A stretch of 9,378 nt of DNA from Dehalococcoidia bacterium. Lineage in GTDB: Bacteria > Chloroflexota > Dehalococcoidia > SZUA-161. The stretch is from NCBI GenBank assembly GCA_020344295.1, contig CP070819.1, positions 2,023,642 through 2,033,019 of the forward strand, written 5' to 3'. The position numbers were made by a program, and so were the translations under genes. The notes under the pieces are model-generated. The model was not told the DNA's origin and made no database searches. It worked only from the letters and a program-made list of their open reading frames with translations. Shown one piece after another: positions 1 to 6,746 of the stretch (the first letter of the stretch is position 1; the number at the start of each line of letters is the position of its first letter).

Positions 1-893
1 CATACGGCGCGCTGATGGGCGTTATGCGCATACTGTCGGGATTGCACAGGATAACTCTGGTTGTGGCGCAGAGCAAGGTGTCCGAGGGAGTCCCCGCCGT
101 AATCACCAACGCCATGTTCGACCCGGTCTACGAGCGTGTCCTGGGTCTCGACGCGATAAACTCCTCGGCTTTGCAGATGAGAAGCTATATGGTCAAGTAC
201 GGGATTACCGAGGAACAGTGCGCCAAGGTATCAGTGAAGAACCACAGGAACCCGAAATCCAATCCATATGCACATATGCCGATGGATATCACGGTCGATG
301 AGGTGCTCAGGTCCAGGGTGCTTGCGGATCCGATAAAGCTACTTGATACCTCTCCCGTCTCCGATGGTGCCTGCGCTATCGTGCTTGCCGAGGAAAGGAC
401 GGCGAGGGAAAGGTGCAGCAGGCCTGTCTGGATAACTGGAGTGGGTCACTGCGCGGATGCGTATCATTTGGGAGATCGTGACCTGGCTGATGCCGATGCC
501 CTGGCCTCCGCTGCTAAGAGAGCTTACAAGATGGCCGGGATTCAGGACCCGGTGAAAGAGATCGATGTGGCTGAGGTATACGATGCCTTCTCTTATATGG
601 AGCTAATGTGGATGGAAGGGCTGGGGCTGTGCGCTTGGGGTAAAGGCGGCTCTATGATAGACTCCGGTATGACGGAGATGGACGGCCCTCTGCCTGTCAA
701 TCCGTCCGGTGGTGTTCTATCAGCACATGCGGTACAGGTGGCCGGTATGGCGCGGATCATCGAATCGGTACTCCAGCTTAGAGGCGAGGCGGGTATGAGG
801 CAGGTGGAGGGAGCTAGAGTGGCCCTGGCCCATGGAATCGAAGGAGCTTGTGGGCAGGGGCATTGCGTGTTTGTTTTGGGGAGGCAGGATTGA
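1..893 (+). CDS. Thiolase-family protein (lipid-transfer/SCP-x type), 5'-truncated
   Basis: The reading frame is open from the first complete codon (bases 3-5), so the ATG at 15 is internal and the true start lies upstream. Alignment by eye with the next gene places the first visible residue near its residue 90, so about 89 residues are missing, including the region of the thiolase nucleophilic Cys. Visible family features are the KYGxTEEQ and NPYAH segments (about 240-285), PIKLLDTSPVSDGA (about 330-370), AEVYDAF followed by EGLGLC (about 567-632), and NPSGGVLSAHA (about 700-731). In the last, the His at 726-728 sits where thiolases have the GHP histidine. The C-terminus (HGIEGACGQGHC) keeps a Cys-containing Gly-rich loop. 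The family forms or cleaves C-C bonds next to a CoA thioester. Beside a paralogue and a DUF35 gene it is probably one subunit of a cytosolic complex. The substrate is unknown, and activity cannot be judged without the missing N-terminus. Confidence 0.93.
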   Translation, partial: YGALMGVMRILSGLHRITLVVAQSKVSEGVPAVITNAMFDPVYERVLGLDAINSSALQMRSYMVKYGITEEQCAKVSVKNHRNPKSNPYAHMPMDITVDEVLRSRVLADPIKLLDTSPVSDGACAIVLAEERTARERCSRPVWITGVGHCADAYHLGDRDLADADALASAAKRAYKMAGIQDPVKEIDVAEVYDAFSYMELMWMEGLGLCAWGKGGSMIDSGMTEMDGPLPVNPSGGVLSAHAVQVAGMARIIESVLQLRGEAGMRQVEGARVALAHGIEGACGQGHCVFVLGRQD

Positions 894-930
894 GCACAGT
901 AAAGATTCTATCTGATGGAGCCCGGGTTAA

Positions 931-2097
931 ATGAGGAATAGAGTCGGGATTGTAGGATTCGGTCAGACTCATCATAGATCGAAGAACACCGACTGCAAGG
1001 GCCAGGAGCTGATCAGTATTGCCGTCAAGAGGGCACTGGAGAGCGCTGGGCTCACTATTTCTGATATAGATGCAGTTGTGATCGGCAACATGGACCATTT
1101 CGAGTCGATTAACTATGTGGATATGTGGAGCATAGATGGCTCCGGCGGATTCATGAAACCGATTATGAAAGTGACTACGGGAGGGACCACGGGCAGTGCG
1201 ATAGGGCATGCCGGTTTCTACCACATCGCATCCGGTCTGTTCGACACAGTGCTGGCCATCGGCTGGGAGCAGAACTCGGAGTCTGATACCACTGCAGCGA
1301 TATCGACCTGTTTCGATCCTATTACTGAGAGGGAGTTCTGCGGTGGAGCTATCGGCCCCCTCGCGGCTCAATATACCGCCTACATGAGTAAGTATGGTGC
1401 AACGGAGGAAGACGCGGCCATAGTCTCCGTTCGCGATCACAAGAACGCGGCGATGTACAATCCCTATGCCCATCTACGGCAGACTATGACTGTTGACCAG
1501 GTGATGAAGTCCCAGTACATATCCTACCCGATAAAACTTCTCGACATATGTCCCCGGACCGACGGTGCCGCTGCAGTGATATTTGCTACAGAGGAAAGGG
1601 CTAGGAAGATAGCTGAGCGACCCGCCTGGGTACTGGGGGTGGGCGACTGCCACATTCTCGTACACGTGGCGGATGGAATTGGCCTCGCGAATCTGCCGTC
1701 ATTGGAGCGAGCCGCACACGAGGCGTACGAGATGGCAGGTGTTACCGATCCCTTTGAACAACTCGATGTGGCGGAGCTGTATATACCGGCATCTACCGCC
1801 GGCGTCACGTGGATGGAAGCGTTGGGGCTGTGCGAGGAAGGCGGGGGCCCCCGGCTTATCAGGAGCGGCGTAACGGAGATGGGCGGAGAGCTTCCGATAA
1901 ATCCCTCGGGTGGCGTGCTCGCTACCAATCCTATAGGTGCTACGGGTCTGCTCAGGATTGGGGAAGCAGCGCTGCAGGTGATGGGAAGGGCTGAGGATAA
2001 GCAGGTGGAGGGTGCGGAGGTAGCTGTGGCCACCGGTTTCGGCGGCTGTTTCTGGTCGGATGTGACTGTAATTAGCTCGCGGCCTCAACTGGATTAG
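931..2097 (+). CDS. Thiolase-like protein lacking the usual catalytic Cys and His
   Basis: A 388-residue protein, normal thiolase length, starting at ATG 931 with GGAG at 917-920. The start fits the family: MRNRVGIVGFGQT is the typical SCP-x/lipid-transfer N-terminus. It is clearly a paralogue of the preceding gene (shared NPYAH, PIKLLD, MEALGLC, NPSGGVL). Where thiolases carry the nucleophile (pattern like NNNCATGS), it reads TTGGTTGS, putting Gly85 at the Cys position. Where they carry GHP, it reads TNP, putting Asn333 at the His position. The usual YDxF reads YIPA (284-287). It is therefore unlikely to do standard Claisen thiolysis. Known relatives without the Cys include Ltp2, a retro-aldolase that works with a DUF35 partner on steroid side-chain CoA thioesters. 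By inference this protein is either such an aldolase or a non-catalytic subunit pairing with the upstream thiolase. The gap to the DUF35 gene is 14 bp, supporting co-translation. Confidence 0.93.
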   Translation: MRNRVGIVGFGQTHHRSKNTDCKGQELISIAVKRALESAGLTISDIDAVVIGNMDHFESINYVDMWSIDGSGGFMKPIMKVTTGGTTGSAIGHAGFYHIASGLFDTVLAIGWEQNSESDTTAAISTCFDPITEREFCGGAIGPLAAQYTAYMSKYGATEEDAAIVSVRDHKNAAMYNPYAHLRQTMTVDQVMKSQYISYPIKLLDICPRTDGAAAVIFATEERARKIAERPAWVLGVGDCHILVHVADGIGLANLPSLERAAHEAYEMAGVTDPFEQLDVAELYIPASTAGVTWMEALGLCEEGGGPRLIRSGVTEMGGELPINPSGGVLATNPIGATGLLRIGEAALQVMGRAEDKQVEGAEVAVATGFGGCFWSDVTVISSRPQLD

Positions 2098-2099
2098 CT

Positions 2100-2103
2100 G
2101 GAG
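2100..2103 (+). promoter_or_regulatory. Ribosome binding site deciding the DUF35 start
   Basis: GGAG lies 8 nt before ATG 2112. The alternative in-frame GTG at 2103 overlaps the last base of this GGAG, so it could not use it. ATG 2112 is therefore preferred. Confidence 0.6.
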
Positions 2104-2111
2104 TGCGGAAA

Positions 2112-2591
2112 ATGGAAAAAGACAGGAAAGATGCGGGAGCCATAAGCATTACTGCTATGGCCGACATGCCATATTATTACCATGTAGGTTTCTATTACAG
2201 CAGGTTTCTACGTGAGCTGAGGGACAGCAAACGCATTGTGGGGGTCAAGTGCCCTGAGTGTGAGAAGGTCTATGTGCCGCCTCGTATAGTATGTCGCGAC
2301 TGCTTTGTCACCATGGAGGAGTTCCTGCCTGTGAGCAGCGAAGGGACGTTGCTGGCATACACGGTAACCAATTTCTCCTATACTGACACGACCAAAGGAG
2401 AACCTAAGAAGATACCTTATACGGCTGCATACATCAAGCTTGACGGGAGTGACTCTAATATCGTGCACTGCCTGGATGAAACGGACGAGACTAGGATTAA
2501 AGCTGGTATGCGTGTAAGGGCGGTATTCAGCGGCGACAGGACGGGAGATTACTTCCACGATATTGACCACTTCGAGATTATTGAACACTAA
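2112..2591 (+). CDS. DUF35 zinc-ribbon / OB-fold protein, thiolase partner
   Basis: A 159-residue protein from ATG 2112; a GTG start at 2103 would add three residues. After an N-terminal helix segment containing YYYHVGFYYSRFLREL, it has a rubredoxin-like zinc ribbon, CPEC then CRDC (Cys47, 50, 61, 64). An OB-fold region follows, with GTLLAYTVTNFSY, IPYTAAYIKLDG and AGMRVRAVF. This is the DUF35/ChsH2/BbsA-type architecture. Members form stable complexes with thiolase-superfamily enzymes: benzoylsuccinyl-CoA thiolase BbsAB, the Ltp2 aldolase complex, and archaeal thiolase/HMG-CoA synthase, where DUF35 holds the CoA part of the intermediate. Its position 14 bp after a thiolase-like gene fits that role. 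It carries no hydratase (MaoC) domain, unlike the fused steroid version. The zinc ligands are intact. Family assignment is firm; the substrate is not known. Confidence 0.92.
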   Translation: MEKDRKDAGAISITAMADMPYYYHVGFYYSRFLRELRDSKRIVGVKCPECEKVYVPPRIVCRDCFVTMEEFLPVSSEGTLLAYTVTNFSYTDTTKGEPKKIPYTAAYIKLDGSDSNIVHCLDETDETRIKAGMRVRAVFSGDRTGDYFHDIDHFEIIEH

Positions 2592-2609
2592 TTGATATAG
2601 TAAACAAGC

Positions 2610-2615
2610 AGGAGG
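2610..2615 (+). promoter_or_regulatory. Strong ribosome binding site of the carboxyltransferase
   Basis: AGGAGG precedes two adjacent in-frame ATG codons, 2619 and 2622. Spacing is 3 nt to the first and 6 nt to the second, which favours 2622. Confidence 0.6.
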
Positions 2616-2621
2616 AAGATG

Positions 2622-4193
2622 ATGGGTGACAGGATGAGGGAGGAAGTCGGGAAGCTTTCAGACCTCCGTAGGGAGGTTGAGAAGATGGGTGGGGAGGAAG
2701 CGGTCAAGAAGCAACACGACAAGGAGAAGCTTACTGCCCGTGAGAGAATCGACCTCCTTATCGAAAAAGGGACTTTCATAGAATTAGGCAAGCTTGGCAG
2801 CGAAGAGGGCTCGACGGAGTTGGTTCCGGCTGACGGCGTTGTCACGGGTTATGGCAAGATGGATGATGGGGTTATCGTGAGGGATGTGGCGGTAGCCGCC
2901 TACGATTTTACAGTAAGAGGCGGCTCTATGGGCGTAATCAGTGAGACCAAGGTTACCAGGATAAGAGATACTGCCCTCAAGCATAGGATGCCCATGATAT
3001 GGCTAGTAGATTCCGGGGGTGCCCGCCTGGGCAAAGGTGGATTCAGTATGGAAAGGATACCCTTCTTCGCCGATACTGGTTACCTGTTCAAGGAAGAAGC
3101 GCTGATGTCGGGGGTGATTCCCCTGGTCTCGGCCATGATGGGGCCCGGATACGCCGGCACGGCCTACATACCTGGGCTCTCGGATTTCGTTCCTATGGTA
3201 AAGAAAAGGTGCGCTATGGGTCTGGGCGGACCGGCTCTGGTCAAGATGATGATAGGTGAGGACCTGACAGACGATCAACTCGGTGGTTCCCGGGTACACT
3301 GTGAGATGAGTGGTTGCGGTGACCTGGAGGTGGATTCCGACGAGGATTGTATCCAGGCAATTAAGAGATATTTATCTTACTTCCCCCAGAACTGCGACAG
3401 GAAACCGGCGCGCGCGGAGTTCTCGGGCGACCCAACGGCTTCGATCGATGATGGCATACTGGATGTTATTCCCGATACCTCTTCAGAGGTCTTTGACATG
3501 CATAGTCTGATCACGTTCATTTTAGATTCTGGATATCTCTTCGAGATCAAGCCCAAATGGGCCAGGAATGTTATCGTAGGTTTCGGAAGGATTGGAGGCT
3601 ATCCTGTGGGGATTATCGCCAATAACCCTTCCTTCCTGGGTGGTATCCTCGATGTGGATGCGGCCGATAAAGCCGCCCGCCATATCTGGCTCTGTGATGC
3701 TTTCAATATACCGCTTTTATTCATGTCCGACGTCCCCGGTTTTATGGTGGGATCGAGGGCCGAGAAGTCGGGTATTATCAGGCATGGTGCCAAGATGGTT
3801 CATGCTGTGGCCGAGGCCACTGTGCCCAAGCTGACCCTGATTGTCAGAAAATCGTACGGTGCTGGATACTATGCGATGTGCGGCCGGGCGTTTGATCCCG
3901 ATCTGCTGGTCGCGTATCCGGGTGCTGAGATCGCTGTTATGGGTGCAGAGGGGATGGTATCCATTGTCGCTAGGAAGCAGTTGGAGACTGCGGAGAATCC
4001 GGCCGAGATGGTCGAACAGCTTGCCGGAGACCTGAGGCCGCATATTTCTATCGATAAGACAGCTGCCTTGGGGCTGGTGGACGATGTCATCGATCCCAGA
4101 GAGACAAGGAAGGTCCTGTTTACGGCGCGGGAGCGTACCAGGGACAAGAAGATATTCCGGCATCACAGGAAGCACGGCGTCTATCCTGTATGA
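2622..4193 (+). CDS. Acyl-CoA carboxylase carboxyltransferase (beta) subunit
   Basis: A 523-residue protein, the usual length for PccB/MccB-type carboxyltransferases; it could start one codon earlier at 2619. The N-terminal crotonase-like half has KLTARERI (37-44), DFTVRGGSMG, DSGGAR (130-135), SGVIP and GPGYAG (174-179). The C-terminal half has the GGILDVDAADKAAR segment, SDVPGFMVG (369-377), GIIRHGAKMVHAV and SYGAGYYAMCGRAF (411-424). The Gly-Gly of GGAR and the Gly-Ala-Gly at 413-415 match the two oxyanion-hole loops. The YGAGYYAMCGR form is closer to methylcrotonyl/geranyl-CoA carboxylases than to the YGGAY of propionyl-CoA carboxylase. The family moves a carboxyl group between carboxybiotin and an acyl-CoA, or the reverse in decarboxylases such as glutaconyl-CoA decarboxylase. 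No biotin carboxylase or biotin-carrier gene is in view, so the partner must be outside the window. Direction and substrate are unresolved. Confidence 0.93.
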   Translation: MGDRMREEVGKLSDLRREVEKMGGEEAVKKQHDKEKLTARERIDLLIEKGTFIELGKLGSEEGSTELVPADGVVTGYGKMDDGVIVRDVAVAAYDFTVRGGSMGVISETKVTRIRDTALKHRMPMIWLVDSGGARLGKGGFSMERIPFFADTGYLFKEEALMSGVIPLVSAMMGPGYAGTAYIPGLSDFVPMVKKRCAMGLGGPALVKMMIGEDLTDDQLGGSRVHCEMSGCGDLEVDSDEDCIQAIKRYLSYFPQNCDRKPARAEFSGDPTASIDDGILDVIPDTSSEVFDMHSLITFILDSGYLFEIKPKWARNVIVGFGRIGGYPVGIIANNPSFLGGILDVDAADKAARHIWLCDAFNIPLLFMSDVPGFMVGSRAEKSGIIRHGAKMVHAVAEATVPKLTLIVRKSYGAGYYAMCGRAFDPDLLVAYPGAEIAVMGAEGMVSIVARKQLETAENPAEMVEQLAGDLRPHISIDKTAALGLVDDVIDPRETRKVLFTARERTRDKKIFRHHRKHGVYPV

Positions 4194-4224
4194 ACGCTTC
4201 TGTCCATCAGTAGTGGGGGAGATA

Positions 4225-4299
4225 ATGGTAGAGGCGAGAGCTGTTCTTCATATTTATGATATAGGTTGCCTGGAATCGGAGGGCTGGTATGGACTTTAG
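4225..4299 (+). other. Possible 24-codon mini-ORF overlapping the ACAD 1 start
   Basis: In the longest gap of the window, ATG 4225 follows a G-rich site (GGAG at 4218-4221, spacing only 3 nt). It opens 24 codons ending in TAG at 4297-4299, and overlaps the start of ACAD 1 in another frame by 11 bases. The peptide (starts MVEARAV) resembles nothing I know. It might couple translation across the gap or be chance; I lean to chance. Confidence 0.15.
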
Positions 4300-5479
4300 A
4301 TTCACGGTGGAGGAAGAGGCGTTCAGGGAGGAGGTTCGTGAATGGCTCAAGAAAGAGATACCGCCGAGATGGATTGAACTGGACGCCGGATTGTGGGAGG
4401 AGACGGAGGAGTCCTGGGCTCTCTCCCGCGAGTTCCAGCGCAAGCTGGGGCAGAAGGGCTGGCTGGCGCCGGCCTACCCCAGAGAGTATGGCGGCTCGGA
4501 AATGGGACACATCAAGCGGCTTGTACTGTCCGAGGAGTTGAACTATAACCGGGCCCCGATAAGCATCGAGGTTGAGATCTCGGTGAACTGGGCGGGGCAG
4601 GCCTTGATGCTCTTCGGCAGCGAGGAACAGAAGAGAGAGGTGCTGAGCAAGGTGGGACGGGGCGAGGCGATTTTTTGTCTCGGATACAGCGAGCCCAATG
4701 CCGGTTCCGATCTGGCCTCTTTGCAGACCAGAGCAGTAGAAGACGGCGATAGCTGGGTGATCAACGGCCAGAAGATATGGTGCAGCTATGCTCACTACGC
4801 CGATTACTGCTGGCTGGGCGCTAGGACTGATCCCGATGCTCCCAAGCACAAAGGTATCAGCATGTTCCTCGTCGATATGAAAACCCCCGGGATTACGGTA
4901 CGGCCCCTGATCAATGTGCTAAACCGCCATTCCTTCAATGAGGTCTTTTTCGATGATGTGCGCATCCCCAGGGAAAACCTTGTGGGGGAGGAGAACAACG
5001 GCTGGTATCAGCTGGTGATGGCGCTGGACTTTGAACGCTCTCTGATTGGCACGGCCGCTGCTCACCAGCGTTTCATTGATGAACTTGTGCATTACATGAT
5101 CGAGGCCAAGGGTAAAGGCGAGCGCTTTGCTGACGATCCGCTGATCAAGGACGAGCTGGCGGAGATCGCCGTTCAAAATGAAGTCCTGCGGATGATGTGC
5201 TACCGCATCGCCTGGATGTACAGCCAGAATCTCCATCCCAGCTATGAATCTTCAATGTCGCTGCTGTTTTCCAGTGAATTGCTCCGGCGTATCGCTAATG
5301 TGGGGATGCGTGTTGTAGGCCCATACGGCCAGCTGGACACGGACTCAAAATGGTCGGTCTTAAAGGCGAGGGTTATGCGGGCGTATCTGGCTTCGCTGTC
5401 CATTGGTGTTGGCGGTGGTTCCAACGAGATTCAGCGCAATATCGTCGCCATGCGGGGACTGGGGCTGCCCCGGCAGTAG
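4289..5479 (+). CDS. Acyl-CoA dehydrogenase 1 (FadE-like, keeps catalytic Glu, lacks FAD Arg/Gln motif)
   Basis: A 396-residue protein with GGAGGG at 4278-4283, 5 nt before ATG 4289. The domains follow standard ACAD order: N-terminal helices (MDFRFTVEEEAFREEV, QKGWLAPAYPREYGG), a middle beta domain with YSEPNAGSDLAS (133-144) and NEVFFDDVRIP (217-227), and a C-terminal helical domain ending in SNEIQRNIVAMRGLGLP. The medium-chain-type Glu position (YEGTSEIQ) reads GGGSNEIQ, with Gly376 in place of Glu. The isovaleryl/long-chain-type position has Glu249 in ALDFER, which is probably the base. The RxxFGxxxxxxxQ stretch that contacts FAD across the subunit interface is not recognisable: the equivalent Arg, Phe and Gln appear to be Ala273, Lys276 and Pro284. 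That suggests a mixed tetramer with another ACAD, as in mycobacterial ChsE pairs. It oxidises an acyl-CoA to the 2-enoyl-CoA with FAD and passes electrons to ETF; the substrate is unknown. Confidence 0.93.
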   Translation: MDFRFTVEEEAFREEVREWLKKEIPPRWIELDAGLWEETEESWALSREFQRKLGQKGWLAPAYPREYGGSEMGHIKRLVLSEELNYNRAPISIEVEISVNWAGQALMLFGSEEQKREVLSKVGRGEAIFCLGYSEPNAGSDLASLQTRAVEDGDSWVINGQKIWCSYAHYADYCWLGARTDPDAPKHKGISMFLVDMKTPGITVRPLINVLNRHSFNEVFFDDVRIPRENLVGEENNGWYQLVMALDFERSLIGTAAAHQRFIDELVHYMIEAKGKGERFADDPLIKDELAEIAVQNEVLRMMCYRIAWMYSQNLHPSYESSMSLLFSSELLRRIANVGMRVVGPYGQLDTDSKWSVLKARVMRAYLASLSIGVGGGSNEIQRNIVAMRGLGLPRQ

Positions 5480-5501
5480 CCCGGAGATAGGCATTGAGGG
5501 T

Positions 5502-6698
5502 ATGGATTTCAGGTTGAGCGAGCAGGAAGAGGCCTTCCGGAAAGAGGTCGATGACTTTATACAGAAGGAGCTTCCCGCGGGATGGACGGAGGAAAGCCTC
5601 TACTGGCCCGGGGGATACGGTGCGATCCCCGATTTCGAGGAGATCAATCCCGCTGCTGACAGATTCAGGAAGCGCCTTGCGGAGAAGGGCTGGCTCGCGA
5701 TCGCATGGCCGGAGGAATACGGGGGCGGGGGGCGCTCCCATATTGAGCAGGCCATCTTCTATGAGAGGCTGAGCTACTACAGAGCACCGGGCCCCGATGT
5801 TGGTACGCTGATAGCGGGCCCGACTATACTGCGCTTCGGCAGTGATGAGACTAAGAGGGAGTGGCTGCCCCGAATAGCAAAAGCGGAGATAAGGTTCTGG
5901 CTGGCCTACAGCGAGCCCAACTCCGGCTCGGACCTGGCTTCGATCAGGAGCACTGCCATTGAAGATGGCGATGATCTGATCATCAACGGTCAGAAGACCT
6001 GGAGCAGCGGGGCTCATGTTTCGGACTACGCCTGGATGGTTGTCAGGACCGATCCTGCTGTCGCTCCACATAAGGGGATTTCACTCGTTATAGTGGATAA
6101 TAAATCGGAGGGCATCACGATCAAGCCCCTGATCAATATACTGGGCTTTCACTCCTTTAATGAGGTATTTTTCGACGATGTAAGGGTGCCGAAGAGCAAC
6201 ATCGTCGGTGAAATGAACCAGGGATGGTATTATCTGATGGCAGCCCTCGACTACGAGAGGCTGGTTGTCTCAATCGGGGGATTAAGACGTACTCTGGAGG
6301 AGTTGCTGGAGTATGTCAGAGGGACCGACGGCAATGGCCAGCCTCTGAGCGGGGACCCTATGGTTCGGGACAGGCTGGCGGAGCTGGCGGTTGAGATCGA
6401 GGTCGCCGATGTTTTCTTCTGGCAGACCGCCTGGATGCTAGATCGAGGCCTTATCCCGAACATCGAGGCGTCTGTGCTGAAACTGGTTACCACGGAGTTG
6501 AGCCGGAAATTAGCCAATACTGCGATGGATGTTATGGGACCCTATGCACAGTTGGAGCGGGATTCGAAACTAGCACCTATAACGGGTCGAGTGTGCACCG
6601 GCTATCTTGACTGTATATCCGCGTTGGTGGGTGCTGGCACCTCCGAGATACAGCGCAACATAATTGCGATGAGGGGACTCGGGCTCCCCTGGTCGTAG
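5502..6698 (+). CDS. Acyl-CoA dehydrogenase 2 (paralogue of ACAD 1)
   Basis: A 398-residue protein from ATG 5502, which aligns with the MDFR start of ACAD 1. The frame stays open upstream into ACAD 1, but that extension has no family similarity. The ribosome site is poor: GAGGG at 5496-5500 is only 1 nt from the ATG and GGAG at 5483-5486 is far, so coupling to ACAD 1 translation (22 bp gap) is likely. Shared marks with ACAD 1 are YSEPNSGSDLAS (136-147), HSFNEVFFDDVR (217-228), ALDYER with Glu252 as the probable base, and SEIQRNIIAMRGLGLP. The other possible Glu position is Ala378. The FAD-contacting Arg/Phe/Gln positions read Thr275, Asn278 and Pro286, as lost as in ACAD 1. Likely a flavoprotein subunit needing a partner. 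The two paralogues differ most at about residues 30-50 and 270-285, so they may serve different substrates or steps. Confidence 0.92.
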   Translation: MDFRLSEQEEAFRKEVDDFIQKELPAGWTEESLYWPGGYGAIPDFEEINPAADRFRKRLAEKGWLAIAWPEEYGGGGRSHIEQAIFYERLSYYRAPGPDVGTLIAGPTILRFGSDETKREWLPRIAKAEIRFWLAYSEPNSGSDLASIRSTAIEDGDDLIINGQKTWSSGAHVSDYAWMVVRTDPAVAPHKGISLVIVDNKSEGITIKPLINILGFHSFNEVFFDDVRVPKSNIVGEMNQGWYYLMAALDYERLVVSIGGLRRTLEELLEYVRGTDGNGQPLSGDPMVRDRLAELAVEIEVADVFFWQTAWMLDRGLIPNIEASVLKLVTTELSRKLANTAMDVMGPYAQLERDSKLAPITGRVCTGYLDCISALVGAGTSEIQRNIIAMRGLGLPWS

Positions 6699-6746
6699 GA
6701 GGGCTCAGCTAAATACTATTTGTCTATGTAGAGCAGGAGGCGGAAG

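Noticed and set aside
15..17. ATG as the start of the first thiolase-like gene
   Set aside because: The frame is open to the window edge, and the paralogue shows about 89 residues missing before the window.
814..1473. 219-codon open frame on the minus strand
   Set aside because: It is opposite the two thiolase-like genes and has low-complexity, non-family composition; a shadow of coding sequence.
4248..4259. Inverted repeat TCATA-TT-TATGA
   Set aside because: Five-base arms with a two-base loop, AT-only stem and no T-run; too weak for a terminator or operator call.
4671..4676. T-run that could end a terminator
   Set aside because: It lies inside ACAD 1 coding sequence (AIFCLGYSEP region) and has no strong GC stem before it.
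4181..4849. 222-codon open frame on the minus strand
   Set aside because: It lies opposite the carboxyltransferase end and ACAD 1, whose motifs are unmistakable on the plus strand. The peptide has no family features.
5403..5501. Upstream extension of ACAD 2 into ACAD 1
   Set aside because: The extra 33 residues are another frame of the ACAD 1 end, and ACAD 1 itself starts at the equivalent MDFR.
5373..6071. 232-codon open frame on the minus strand
   Set aside because: It is opposite ACADs 1 and 2 and reflects their codon pattern; no ribosome site or recognisable domain.
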